DNA of 64,000 nt from Mesorhizobium sp. AR07 (GCF_024746815.1 NZ_CP080525.1:2046001-2110000), one strand, 5' to 3'. Positions 1 to 7,670 are shown, counted from the first letter of the stretch. The notes: generated by a model not told the origin, from the sequence alone. Numbers and translations: made by a program.

Positions 1-1
1 T

Positions 2-70
2 CTGCGCTCCAAGCGCGCCGAACGCGAGACGGTGTCGCGCATGCGGTCGAAGCCGGTGGATAAGAACTGA
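2..70 (+). CDS. C-terminal end of a gene cut by the window edge
   Basis: Frame 2 is open from the edge to a TGA at 68-70 and ends in a charged tail (SRMRSKPVDKN). The Arg/Lys-rich composition and G/C third positions fit the end of a real protein. Only about 22 residues are visible, so no family can be named. Frame 1 is also open up to a TAA at 61-63, which lowers confidence. Confidence 0.4.
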   Translation: MRSKRAERETVSRMRSKPVDKN

Positions 71-163
71 CGGCGCAGGAGCAGATGACAAGGCTGTCCT
101 CGACCGGGTCAGCCGGTGACAATCTTCGGCGGGATGCGGCCCCTGGTTCGGCACTCGTCGTAA

Positions 164-448
164 AACACAGCCACCTCCCGAAACGGCACCACCAAGCTGC
201 CGGGTGTCCTTGACTTCATTGTCCTTGCCAAGCACGGCGACACGGTCGCCATTGTTAAGTTCAAATACCTGTCGACTGGTGAGCGACGATGCCTGGCGAA
301 GTTGCCTGACGCCAGCCGATTGAAGTCGTTCGCCCCAATTGATGGCACCAAAATTCGTAGGAACTGGGTGCAAGACGAAGAGCTGGCCACCATAGGCACG
401 CTATTCAATCGGTCCCACGATAGACATGGCCGACTGCAGGTGCATTAG
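164..448 (+). other. Coding-like remnant without a start codon
   Basis: This stretch is open for 94 codons between a TAA at 161-163 and a TAG at 446-448. Its codons have G/C-rich third and A/T-rich second positions, as coding DNA does, but it contains no ATG and no ribosome binding site. The reverse strand is also open in the aligned frame, which could equally be the relic. It may be a decayed gene fragment between the edge gene and the lipase. I recognise no family. Confidence 0.3.
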
Positions 449-512
449 TGACGCAAGGATATCTCCCTCAAAATACAGACAGCGTGCGGTCCTTGGGTAA
501 TGGAGATCAGGC

Positions 513-3044
513 GTGCTACTGAACTTTGTTGAGGTCTTTCGTCGCGAACTGAGCGTTGTCAATTTTCGTCGCGCCGCCATACGCAGCGGCACCGTGGCCG
601 GACTCAGATCGAAGGCCGCCAGCAACGCTGCTCCCCATTTTCTTGTCGATCGCGGCGATGCGGCACTCGACGACGCAAATTCCGCCCCCAAGCGCGGTAC
701 GGTTCGGACGAAGGGAAACAGCAATCTCACGGGGATAGCCCTATCGGGTGGCGGGGTGCGCTCGGCCTCGTATTGCCTCGGCGTCTTACAGGCTCTGGAG
801 TCCCTGTCGCCGGCGGGCAGTCCACGCCCGCTTGATGCCGTCGACTATCTCTCCACTGTGTCGGGCGGCGGCTATATCGGCACTTCGGTCGTGACCGGGA
901 TGATGCAGGACAACCGCTCATTCCCGTTCGAAAGCCGGCTCGATGAAGCAGAGACGCCCGAAACGCAGCATTTGCGTGACTTCTCCAATTTTCTGGCACC
1001 AACGGGTGCGGCGGACTATCTGGTCAGCATCGCACTCGTGATGCGTGGCCTGCTGGTCAATGCCTTGATCGTTCTGCCGGCTCTGCTGTTGCTCGCGGTG
1101 CTTACCATCTCGATCAATCCAACGGTATCCGACCTGGTGACGCCTGGTATCTTCGGCATTTCAGCGGCGAAATTGCCAATGCTCAGCGGGACCATGAAAT
1201 ACTTTGCGCATACCGTTGCTCTCGCAGCGCTGGCGGCATTGCTGATGTTCGGCAGCGCACTCTACACGTCGATGACGTTCCGCAATGGCACGCTGAAGAG
1301 CCGCGAAGTTCTCGGACGCGCCCTTGGTGTGCTGGTTGCGGTGGTGTTCGCCTCGTTCGTCGTCGACATCCAACCCCTGGTGCTTTCCGGGATGCTTGCA
1401 AACGCAAACGACAAGGTGATCACCTCGGCCGATCAGACATTGGTTCTGGCGGAACCATTTCAGGGCCTACTTTCGGCGTTCGCGAGCATTCTGCCGTCGA
1501 TTGCCACGGTGCTGGTTCCGGCGGTGGCGGTTCTGATTTCAGTCGCGCAGAAACTGGCCAAGCTTGCGGAGGCAGCGTTTGGCGACGTTACCTGGAGCGC
1601 GACGATCAAGAAGAACAGCAGCCGATTTGTATTGTACCTTGCCGCCGTGATTGTGCCGTTCCTGCTGTGGACAGCATACATATACCTAAGTTACTGGGCG
1701 ATCCGAAAAGGCGGCGAGTGGTGCGGCGTGGAAACCCCACGCTGGCTGAAAACGATCACGCAATGCGAGGCGGATTGGTACATTGGGCCCCTTTCTCGAC
1801 TTGGTCCGATCGGCGCAACATATCTGGGCCTGGCTTTGGCTCTCTCGCTTGTCTGCCTGTTGATTGGGCCGAATTCGAACTCCCTCCATAGACTCTATCG
1901 TGATCGTCTCAGCCGTGCCTTTCTCATGGAAAGAAAGACCATAGGCCAGCGGCCATCGGAATCGATCGACACGTGGAAATTCTCATCGTTGAAGCCGTTC
2001 GATGAGAAGATCGGAAGATGGAAGGAAGGCGCTGCGTTTTCGCCGTATTTCTTGGCGAATACCGCCATAAATCTTGAAGGTTCTGACGACCTGAACAAGC
2101 GTGGACGCAACGCTGACAATTTCATTTTCAGCCCACTCCACGTCGGCAGCCAGTCGACCGGCTATGTCAGGTCGCAGGATATCGAGCGTGTGGTGCCCGA
2201 CCTCAGTCTTGCAACGGCGATGGCAACCTCTGGTGCGGCGGCGTCCGCGAATATGGGACGAAGGACCATCAAGATTCTTACGTTCAGCCTATCGCTGCTG
2301 AACATTCGCCTCGGCTACTGGTTGGCCAATCCTGCTCGCATCGACGCATTCAAGAATCGTCTGACTCGATGGATCGCAAATGTCGGCACATGGTACTTCG
2401 CGGCGGAGACAGCCGGGCTTCTGAATGAGAAACAGCTCAATGTTTACCTGACGGATGGTGGTCACATCGAGAATCTCGGCATCTACGAGCTGCTTCGCCG
2501 GCGCTGCAAGGTCATCCTCGCGGTCGACGCCGAGGCCGACCCGGCTTTGACGTTTCCATCGCTGGTGAACCTGGAAGTTATGGCCCGTATCGATCTCGGC
2601 GCGAGAATTGATCTGGGATGGCAAGCGATCCAGGCCAATGCACTCGGCGTCACGCCAGCCGCTCCTTATGGCCCTGGCGGTGCGCCTGGGCGGCATGGTC
2701 CGCATGCCGCTATTGGCATCATAAAGTATGACGACGACGAAGCGGGCGTCCTGATCTATATAAAATCATCATTAAGCGGGGATGAGAACGACTACATTCT
2801 CGACTACATGCGGCGAAATCCAACGTTTCCTCACGAAACGACCGTTGATCAGTTTTTCACTGAAGAACAGTTCGAGGCTTATCGCGCCTTGGGGTTCCAT
2901 GCGGCACGTGGAATCCTGACCGGCGTCGACAACTTTGGAAAACCGGCAGCGGCTCCGGAGGGCTGGAGCAGCGAGGTTGCCGAGGCTCTCGCCTTGCTCA
3001 ACGTGCCAGGATCAATGGCGGCGGCGGCCGTGGCTCATATTTGA
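513..3044 (+). CDS. Membrane-embedded patatin-like phospholipase
   Basis: 843 aa. Residues about 73-90 carry the patatin oxyanion loop (GIALSGGGVRSASYC). Ser117 in STVSGGGYIG is the predicted nucleophile, and Asp648 in TDGG the second member of the Ser-Asp dyad. Between them, about residues 170-460, lie several hydrophobic stretches, so the two catalytic halves are separated by membrane segments. Patatins hydrolyse acyl esters of membrane lipids. The start is GTG with GGAG at 502-505, eight bases upstream. The gene stands alone. It is much longer than a minimal patatin domain (about 200-300 aa), and the nucleophile motif reads T-V-S-G-G rather than strict GxSxG. The family call is firm; the substrate is unknown. 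Confidence 0.85.
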   Translation: MLLNFVEVFRRELSVVNFRRAAIRSGTVAGLRSKAASNAAPHFLVDRGDAALDDANSAPKRGTVRTKGNSNLTGIALSGGGVRSASYCLGVLQALESLSPAGSPRPLDAVDYLSTVSGGGYIGTSVVTGMMQDNRSFPFESRLDEAETPETQHLRDFSNFLAPTGAADYLVSIALVMRGLLVNALIVLPALLLLAVLTISINPTVSDLVTPGIFGISAAKLPMLSGTMKYFAHTVALAALAALLMFGSALYTSMTFRNGTLKSREVLGRALGVLVAVVFASFVVDIQPLVLSGMLANANDKVITSADQTLVLAEPFQGLLSAFASILPSIATVLVPAVAVLISVAQKLAKLAEAAFGDVTWSATIKKNSSRFVLYLAAVIVPFLLWTAYIYLSYWAIRKGGEWCGVETPRWLKTITQCEADWYIGPLSRLGPIGATYLGLALALSLVCLLIGPNSNSLHRLYRDRLSRAFLMERKTIGQRPSESIDTWKFSSLKPFDEKIGRWKEGAAFSPYFLANTAINLEGSDDLNKRGRNADNFIFSPLHVGSQSTGYVRSQDIERVVPDLSLATAMATSGAAASANMGRRTIKILTFSLSLLNIRLGYWLANPARIDAFKNRLTRWIANVGTWYFAAETAGLLNEKQLNVYLTDGGHIENLGIYELLRRRCKVILAVDAEADPALTFPSLVNLEVMARIDLGARIDLGWQAIQANALGVTPAAPYGPGGAPGRHGPHAAIGIIKYDDDEAGVLIYIKSSLSGDENDYILDYMRRNPTFPHETTVDQFFTEEQFEAYRALGFHAARGILTGVDNFGKPAAAPEGWSSEVAEALALLNVPGSMAAAAVAHI

Positions 3045-3056
3045 TTTGACTGAAGG

Positions 3057-3083
3057 CCGGCAGGCCATGAGCATGCCTGCCGG
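3057..3083 (+). terminator. Hairpin after the patatin gene
   Basis: A 9-bp perfect inverted repeat (CCGGCAGGC / GCCTGCCGG) with a 9-base loop starts 12 bases after the lipase stop. No T-run follows, so it may instead be a REP-type palindrome. Confidence 0.35.
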
Positions 3084-3159
3084 ATGCTGGCACTCGGCAC
3101 CCGGTGCGCGCGCTGCTCCGTGGATCATGGCGACTATCGCAGATATCCGACCACGAGCC

Positions 3160-3849
3160 GCGTGGCCTCGTCGATGAGCGTTCGGATCGCTTCCGCCCCA
3201 AGCCTTTCAGGGCCGTGCGCGCCCATTGGCGCTTCATTGGTTTTCTCACCCCGCAAGGCCAGCGTTCGTTGCGTTGTGCCGATCTATCCGCTGGCTCCGG
3301 GTGGCACAGCCAAGGAGGTCGTGCCGGCCACGGGTGAGTTGCTGCGGAAGCTTCTGGAAGAGCCCGGGCCTGCCAAGGTCATTGTGATCGGCAATTCGGC
3401 GGGCCGGACTGGGGCTGGCGGCGGCGCAATGGCTGAGAGATTCCGGATACCGGCAACCGAACGGGCTGGTGCTGATCTCGCTCGGGGTGAATGCCTCGCT
3501 GGGCGGCACGGAGCGGATGGCGATCGCCGCTCGTGATCCCTTGCTGGATATTCAGGGCACGATCGAAGGGGCACGTCTCTATCCCGGCGAGCTGGATGTC
3601 ACCCATCCCTATGTCAGTCCGTTGAACGGCGATTTCTATCGCCTGGCGCCGATGCTCGTCTTCTCCGGCACATCAGACCTGCTCTATCCCGACAGCGTCG
3701 ATCTGGCCGCCAAGGCGCGGGCGACAGGTGTGCCGGTCGAGCTGCATCTGCGACTGGACCAGCCCCACAATTATGCCGGGCTGCCGACGCCGGAAGGCCG
3801 CCAGGCGCGCGCGATCATCCTGCGTGCGGCTGCCAAGGGACTGGCGTGA
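3160..3849 (+). pseudogene. Frameshifted alpha/beta-hydrolase (HSL-type esterase)
   Basis: The pieces align to one esterase split over reading frames. An upstream frame encodes VVPIYPLAPGG and the nucleophile elbow VIGNSAG (Ser in GxSxG). After about 3402-3405 the protein continues one frame over with GLGLAAAQWLRDSGY, then FSGTSDLLYPDS (acid residue) and QPHNYAGL (catalytic His) up to the stop at 3849. The N-terminal HGGG oxyanion region is not recognisable. One shift would restore the C-terminal 150 residues, but the start of the gene is more decayed, so it is probably inactive. Confidence 0.7.
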
Positions 3850-3970
3850 TCCGTCACCCTGGTGAGCACACACGGCGAACCGCCTCGGCAGGGCGCTGGA
3901 ACCTTTTCGCGGCGCTTGCGTTCTTCACCCGGGTCGTTTCCCATTCGATCCAGAACTCCTCCAATCAAAT

Positions 3971-4002
3971 ACCCCGTCAGGCTCCGGCCGGCGGGGTTTT
4001 TT
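3971..4002 (+). terminator. Rho-independent terminator after the esterase relic
   Basis: ACCCCG and CGGGGT arms enclose a 15-base GC-rich loop, followed by a six-T run at 3997-4002. Confidence 0.75.
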
Positions 4003-4106
4003 CATCCGCGCGGCCAGGACGCACCGGCTTCCTGTTTTGGCGGAACAATCGTCCTGCCCCAAGGTTATGAAAGCAGCCGGGCGGTGGGAAGCCCGGTGTG
4101 CTCCAG

Positions 4107-4145
4107 AAGGCCCGTCACGATTCGCGTCGGTGGCGGGCCTTTTCG
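4107..4145 (+). terminator. Terminator-like hairpin upstream of csbD
   Basis: GGCCCG at 4109-4114 pairs with CGGGCC at 4134-4139, followed by TTTTCGTTTT. A further hairpin (CCGGGC / GCCCGG) lies just before it at about 4078-4098. Together with the terminator at 3971 this insulates the csbD promoter. Confidence 0.6.
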
Positions 4146-4166
4146 TTTTGGTCTCCCACAACATCC

Positions 4167-4191
4167 GGAACTTTCCAAACAAAGCGACGTT
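4167..4191 (+). promoter_or_regulatory. EcfG-type general stress promoter of csbD
   Basis: GGAAC, a 16-base spacer and CGTT match the -35/-10 consensus known for the alphaproteobacterial EcfG sigma factor exactly. It lies 43 bases before the csbD start. A weaker relative (GGAAC-N16-GGTT) is at 4041-4065. Confidence 0.7.
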
Positions 4192-4234
4192 GGTCCTCGC
4201 CGGTCAGGCAACAATCCACGAAAAGGAAAATTCC

Positions 4235-4450
4235 ATGGGAAGCACCAGCGACAAGGCCTCGGGTCTCGCCAATGAGGCCGTAGGCAAAGCCAAGGAAGGC
4301 GTCGGCAAGGCCGTCGGCAATGACCGTCTGCGGGCCGAAGGCGCCGCGCAGGAAGCCAAGGGCAAGGTCCAGAAGGCTGTCGGCGACGCAAAGTCCGCCG
4401 TCAAGGACGCGACAAACAAGACAGCGGCCGCGATCAACAAGAACCTCTGA
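4235..4450 (+). CDS. CsbD family stress protein
   Basis: 71 aa, hydrophilic, Lys/Ala/Gly-rich, built of degenerate amphipathic repeats ([30 protein letters not shown]). This is typical of the CsbD family of about 60-75 residues, cytosolic proteins induced by general stress and of unknown biochemical role. The ATG follows AAAAGGAAAATTCC. An open frame extends upstream, but the ribosome site and the family length fix this start. The EcfG promoter just upstream agrees with a stress role, and a terminator follows the stop. Confidence 0.85.
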
Positions 4451-4477
4451 GGGCTCTTAGCTCAATCCAAATTCCGA

Positions 4478-4500
4478 GGGCCGTCCGGCAGGGCGGCCTT
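4478..4500 (+). terminator. Terminator of csbD
   Basis: GGCCGTCC, loop GGCA, GGGCGGCC, then TTCGTCGTT, starting 28 bases after the csbD stop. Confidence 0.6.
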
Positions 4501-4539
4501 CGTCGTTGCAGAACAGAGACCTAATTGGGCATGTGCGCA

Positions 4540-4785
4540 TTACGTGTCCGAGGACCCTTCCTGAACGATGTGCCGCCCGGTCCGAAAGATCCGCCTGAGG
4601 ATGTGGCGCGCGATCTCGGCCCGGTGCTTGTCCTGGCCTCGTAACTCAACGCCGCCGAGCCTTGCCGGCGCGCCGCCCTTATGGTCCCACACCATCCAGC
4701 TACCAGGCGTTTCCTGCAGACACTCGAATCTGTCCTTTGGCATCAGGCGAGTTTGTCTCTCGGCATCAAGTGTCCCCGTTCGCAT
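4540..4785 (-). CDS. Small conserved-type hypothetical protein
   Basis: Up to 81 aa. It has a globular-looking core (FECLQETPGSWMVWDHKGG, then ARLGGVEL) and a helical tail (RAEIARHILRRIFRTG). This resembles small rhizobial proteins with a W-x-V-W-D core; that is recollection of a pattern, not a database match. The start could be the ATG at 4785 or the second ATG at 4743 (MPKDRFEC). Neither has a strong ribosome site. Its 3' end points toward the csbD terminator. Confidence 0.5.
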   Translation of the reverse strand: MRTGTLDAERQTRLMPKDRFECLQETPGSWMVWDHKGGAPARLGGVELRGQDKHRAEIARHILRRIFRTGRHIVQEGSSDT

Positions 4786-4940
4786 GGCCCGTCGATCGAG
4801 GCACCTCTATCGATGGCCGACGCGGGGGTTGGGTTGGGCGGGGGTGGCTGGGTCCCCGCATCGGCCAGGGCGGCTCCTGAGGTCCACCGCGTCGCGAACC
4901 TAACGAGTTGCCCGCCCCCGAACAATTAAGCGGCTCACTT

Positions 4941-4957
4941 GGTACGCTTTCGGACAG
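4941..4957 (-). promoter_or_regulatory. Island motif, inverted copy
   Basis: The minus strand reads TGTCCGAAAGCGTACC. It lies 22 bases from the plus-strand copy at 4980, so the two face each other. Confidence 0.5.
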
Positions 4958-4979
4958 TTCGCGGGACTCGCTAACCAAT

Positions 4980-4994
4980 TGTCGGAAGCGTACA
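4980..4994 (+). promoter_or_regulatory. Island motif upstream of gene 5079
   Basis: TGTCGGAAGCGTACA, 84 bases before the start codon. The following leader shares the segment GGGCGCTGGCGCTTGA with the leaders at 5550 and 7641. A weaker hairpin places the GGGAG ribosome site opposite CTTTCGCCC (about 5050-5073). Confidence 0.65.
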
Positions 4995-5078
4995 GTCCGT
5001 TTGTCGCTGGCCGTTGAATGGGCGCTGGCGCTTGAAAGAGCAGATCGCGCTTTCGCCCCCAACGATGGGAGAAGCGCG

Positions 5079-5489
5079 ATGATTTTCAACGGCTCAGCGG
5101 ATTCAGATCAGCTTTCGATCTTGGCCAAAGTGCTCGATGACTATTGCCGTCAGGCCGGCATTGCCGCGGGTCACCCGGCCAGGGAACGTCTTGGGCGACG
5201 CGCCATGGAGCTGTTCCAGGATGGCATGGACAAGTCCGCGGAACTGCTTGCGGCCCTGAACTCCAGCTACGACGAGTGGCTTGGCGAGGTTGATCCCCCC
5301 TCTTCATCGTTTCAACGGGCCCCCTTGTGGGCTGTCGAGGCAGCAGGCGCGGAACCATCCCCTACCGAGACAGTTGGTTCAGGTGGCGGCGGAGCATCGT
5401 GCTTCCCTCAAGCTGATATAGCGGACCACTCCGCTAATTCGTCGCCACGCCTCCTCCAGAGAAAAGATCCTGGCAAGCAGCGTTTCTAG
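5079..5489 (+). CDS. Hypothetical protein of the Crp island
   Basis: 136 aa. The first 75 residues form a compact helical domain (SADSDQLSILAKVLDDYC, RERLGRRAMELFQDGM). After about residue 80 it becomes a Pro/Ser/Gly-rich, probably disordered tail with low similarity to the coding style of the first part. The ATG at 5079 follows GGGAGAAGCGCG; an open frame reaching back to 4908 crosses the regulatory motif and is not used. The function is unknown. The shared leader links it to the Crp-type regulator that follows. Confidence 0.6.
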   Translation: MIFNGSADSDQLSILAKVLDDYCRQAGIAAGHPARERLGRRAMELFQDGMDKSAELLAALNSSYDEWLGEVDPPSSSFQRAPLWAVEAAGAEPSPTETVGSGGGGASCFPQADIADHSANSSPRLLQRKDPGKQRF

Positions 5490-5515
5490 CAGCAGGGAAT
5501 GACTCGCTATCCGAT

Positions 5516-5530
5516 TGTCGGAAGCGTACA
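5516..5530 (+). promoter_or_regulatory. Island motif upstream of the first Crp-type gene
   Basis: TGTCGGAAGCGTACA, 80 bases before the TTG start. About 100 bases here (5505-5604) are nearly identical to 7590-7686, differing at only a few positions, so this promoter-leader cassette has been duplicated. Confidence 0.7.
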
Positions 5531-5584
5531 TTACTCTGGTCGCTGGCCACTGAATGGGCGCTGGCGCTTGAGAGTGTCGATCGT

Positions 5585-5604
5585 GCTCCCGCCCCTGCGG
5601 GAGC
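5585..5604 (+). promoter_or_regulatory. Leader hairpin that pairs with the ribosome binding site
   Basis: GCTCCCGC, loop CCCT, GCGGGAGC: a perfect 8-bp stem. GGGAG in the 3' arm is the only ribosome site for the TTG at 5611, six bases further on, so the folded RNA would block initiation. Confidence 0.6.
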
Positions 5605-5610
5605 TACACA

Positions 5611-6384
5611 TTGAACTACGAAATTTCAAAATCGACTGTCATCGGCCAAGCACTGGCTCGCGAGACCTCCTCTCGGTCAAGATTCCGAAATGAACTGTTG
5701 CGAAAAATGAGCGCGGAAGACCTCGCGCTGCTTGAGCCGAGTTTGCAACGAGTAGCCCTGCCGCTGAGAATGCCGCTTGCGACGCCCGACGTGCCGATTG
5801 AAGCCGTTTATTTCATCGAGCACGGAATTGCGTCGGTGGTCGCGCGCACGGCCAGCGGACACGAGGCGGAGATCGGGTTCATTGGCTATGAGGGGATGGC
5901 TGGATATTCGCTGGTGATGGCCGACGACCGCTCGTCGCAAGCCTGCTTCGTGCAACTCGACGGCGAAGCAATGCGCATCGATGCAGGCAGCTTTAATGTG
6001 GCTCTGACGACCAGCCCTACATTGCGGTTGTTCCTGTTGCGCTTCGTCAATTATTTGCAGATCCAGACCGGATGCACAGCGCTAGTCAATGCGCGGCTGA
6101 GGCTAGGGCACCGTCTGGCTCGATGGTTACTGATGTGCGACGACCGTGTTGTGGGGGTGCGTTTTTCCATTACCCACGAGTTCCTCGCCACGATGCTTGG
6201 CGTAAGACGGCCAGGCGTCACGGTCGCCCTTCAACAGTTGGAAGGTCTTGCTCTGATCCGGTCGCGCCGGGGTGAGGTCATCATACTGGACCGCCCTGGC
6301 CTGATCGCGCTGGCCAATGGCGGATATGGGGAGCCGGAAGCTGAATATATCAGGCTTTTGGGAGAGATCGGTTCGCGGGACTGA
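5611..6384 (+). CDS. Crp/Fnr family transcriptional regulator, copy 1
   Basis: 257 aa. Residues about 35-150 form a cyclic-nucleotide-binding-type beta barrel (EAVYFIEHGIASVVARTASG). Residues about 150-235 are a Crp-type winged helix-turn-helix, with recognition segment TMLGVRRPGVTVALQQLEG. The barrel lacks a recognisable cAMP phosphate cassette and has no Cys cluster for FeS, so the signal is unknown. The TTG start is chosen because GGGAG lies just upstream and the paralog at 10699 aligns from FRNELLRKM. It shares the promoter motif of its neighbours, suggesting that it or its paralog binds that motif (inference). Confidence 0.85.
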   Translation: MNYEISKSTVIGQALARETSSRSRFRNELLRKMSAEDLALLEPSLQRVALPLRMPLATPDVPIEAVYFIEHGIASVVARTASGHEAEIGFIGYEGMAGYSLVMADDRSSQACFVQLDGEAMRIDAGSFNVALTTSPTLRLFLLRFVNYLQIQTGCTALVNARLRLGHRLARWLLMCDDRVVGVRFSITHEFLATMLGVRRPGVTVALQQLEGLALIRSRRGEVIILDRPGLIALANGGYGEPEAEYIRLLGEIGSRD

Positions 6385-6425
6385 TGATCGACCACGGAGC
6401 CTGTTGCCGTTGGTCGGCCCAACAT

Positions 6426-6472
6426 TGTCGGTTTCATACAAATAATCCCTAAAGAATTGTCGAAATCGTACG
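6426..6472 (+). promoter_or_regulatory. Tandem pair of island motifs
   Basis: TGTCGGTTTCATACA at 6426-6440 and TGTCGAAATCGTACG at 6458-6472 have start points 32 bases apart, about three helical turns. The pair at 7569 and 7601 has the same spacing. The site lies between the Crp-type gene and the DUF982 gene, 174 bases from the next start. Confidence 0.5.
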
Positions 6473-6550
6473 GTTGCATCAAAGTAAATTTTGAAGTTGA
6501 ACCTAATTGGATATTGCTCGCATAATGCGTCATAGTTAATAGACGGCGGC

Positions 6551-6570
6551 TTGTTTAAGTGCTTAAACAA
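6551..6570 (+). promoter_or_regulatory. Perfect palindrome at the operator position of gene 6647
   Basis: TTGTTTAAGTGCTTAAACAA has 9-bp arms and a 2-base centre. It ends 76 bases before the start codon, where the neighbouring genes carry the TGTCGGAAGCGTACA motif. It looks like a dimeric regulator site of different specificity. Confidence 0.55.
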
Positions 6571-6621
6571 AATTGTCATCAGCCATTGCAAGGGCGCTGA
6601 TGCTTGAGAGCGCATAACATT

Positions 6622-6639
6622 CTCCCGCCCCCGCGAGAG
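6622..6639 (+). promoter_or_regulatory. Leader hairpin before gene 6647
   Basis: CTCCCGC, loop CCCC, GCGAGAG: the same hairpin as at 5585 with one mismatch. The 3' arm (GAGAG) is the ribosome site for the ATG at 6647. The preceding GGGCGCTGATGCTTGAGAG matches the leader core. Confidence 0.55.
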
Positions 6640-6646
6640 CTATGCA

Positions 6647-6907
6647 ATGACATTCAGTCAACCCAATATGTTTTCTGGAATCCCGATCGAGAGAAGTGAT
6701 GGCACTATCTCGGTCCTTTCTACGCTTCCCCAAATGGCCGACGCTTTGGCAAACGACTGGCCATCCGATGGTCCAATGTTTTTAGCTGCGCTTGCTGCCT
6801 TGGTGGGGGAAAGAGTGGGATGTTGCAGCACAAGGGACGTCCACCGAGCCTTCATTGCTGCGGCGGTCGAAGCCGATTGTCTTCCCGACAGCTACATGAA
6901 GAAGTGA
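6647..6907 (+). CDS. DUF982-type small protein
   Basis: 86 aa. It shows the DUF982 pattern: a beta start with conserved positions, then the helix MADALANDWPSDGP with the typical W-P, MFLAALAALVGE, and an ARxAFxxAAxEA-like end (VHRAFIAAAVEADCL). DUF982 proteins are small, of unknown function and expanded in Rhizobiales. The ATG follows the hairpin-borne GAGAG by seven bases. Gene 6915 begins eight bases after the stop, so the two are probably cotranscribed. Confidence 0.7.
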   Translation: MTFSQPNMFSGIPIERSDGTISVLSTLPQMADALANDWPSDGPMFLAALAALVGERVGCCSTRDVHRAFIAAAVEADCLPDSYMKK

Positions 6908-6914
6908 GCGCGAA

Positions 6915-7388
6915 ATGCCCCTCACCCTGCGGACGACACTTTGCGAAACGAGAGATGCGTTGCACGTGCTGCGAAGAGCTTTGTTTGTTCGCGGGCATGT
7001 CGAAGCAATGGAAGAGATCGATTCCCTCATAGGCATCGCGGAAGACAAGGCAGTCCACGCGATCGGCGACATCGACCGGGCCGAGTTTCGAAAACCAATC
7101 CTCGTGGTCGTGGCGAACTCGGCGATGTCCGAAGACATCGTGGTTCCAGTGGCACTGCCCACGAGGCTCGGCGAGCTTCGCGAACAAGGCATGGGCCTCA
7201 GTGCATATTGCGGCAGTGCGCGCTGCGGTCATTTGGGGTCGCTGGATCTCGATGGCCTGATCGAGATCTACGGTACTCACTACGATTTCATCACCGAAAA
7301 GCGGCTGGCGTCGAAGCTGGTATGCAAACGGTGCCAAAATGTTGGGGGAAGGCTGGTCGTGGTCTCCGACAAAAGGCCCCGCTATTGA
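6915..7388 (+). CDS. Small helical domain fused to a zinc-ribbon-like domain
   Basis: 157 aa. Residues about 8-55 match the proteins at 10136 and 11434: a helix with LRRAL, then H-V-E-A-M-x-x-I-D-x-L. Residues about 95-155 contain C-x4-C (YCGSARCGHLG) and C-x2-C (LVCKRCQNVGG), spaced as in zinc ribbons of rhizobial hypothetical proteins. It directly follows the DUF982 gene with no strong ribosome site of its own, so translational coupling is likely. The function is unknown; DNA or RNA binding by the ribbon is inference. Confidence 0.6.
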   Translation: MPLTLRTTLCETRDALHVLRRALFVRGHVEAMEEIDSLIGIAEDKAVHAIGDIDRAEFRKPILVVVANSAMSEDIVVPVALPTRLGELREQGMGLSAYCGSARCGHLGSLDLDGLIEIYGTHYDFITEKRLASKLVCKRCQNVGGRLVVVSDKRPRY

Positions 7389-7440
7389 ACTTCGGTCGCC
7401 GGACCGAATCTCGGCCACTCGTGCCTTTTCGCGCATAGAC

Positions 7441-7465
7441 GGAACCTCTTGCATGACAGCCCGTT
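7441..7465 (+). promoter_or_regulatory. EcfG-type promoter inside the island
   Basis: GGAAC, a 16-base spacer and CGTT: an exact consensus match. No open reading frame with a ribosome site follows before the hairpin at 7531, so it would drive a short RNA. Confidence 0.6.
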
Positions 7466-7471
7466 CCTGGA

Positions 7472-7564
7472 GGCGCCTCGGAAGCCCCCCGGCCGACACG
7501 GCGCCGGAAAGTTGGTCAAACAGCTTTCATTAAGCCCGCCACTGACCCCTCGGTGGTGGGCTTA
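7472..7564 (+). ncRNA. Candidate stress-induced small RNA
   Basis: The 5' end is predicted 6-7 bases after the EcfG -10 element. A first stem pairs GGCGCC (7472-7477) plus TCGG with CCGA and GGCGCC (7500-7505), presenting the loop AAGCCCCCCGG. A second weak stem is GAAAG/CTTTC. The 3' end is a 12-bp hairpin (TAAGCCCGCCAC / GTGGTGGGCTTA, 7531-7564). C-rich loops on EcfG-dependent RNAs are known, for example GsrN in Caulobacter. Here the call rests only on promoter, fold and lack of coding. The terminal hairpin lacks a good T-run. Confidence 0.45.
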
Positions 7565-7568
7565 CGTT

Positions 7569-7615
7569 TGTCGGCTTCGTGCCAAGACTTGCTATCCGAT
7601 TGTCGGAAGCGTACA
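7569..7615 (+). promoter_or_regulatory. Tandem island motifs upstream of gene 7694
   Basis: TGTCGGCTTCGTGCC (7569-7583, diverged) and TGTCGGAAGCGTACA (7601-7615) start 32 bases apart. The second ends 78 bases before the start codon. The first begins five bases after the terminal hairpin of the candidate small RNA. Confidence 0.6.
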
Positions 7616-7670
7616 TTTCTCTGGTCGCGGGCCACTGAATGGGCGCTGGCGCTTGAGAGTGTACATCGTA

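Noticed and set aside
5516..5544. Reading the island motif as a sigma-factor -35 box (GGAAG-N16-CGCT resembles EcfG promoters)
   Set aside because: Copies at 6458, 10049 and 11817 lack GGAA while keeping TGT and ACA ends, and several are inverted, which fits a regulator site better than a promoter.
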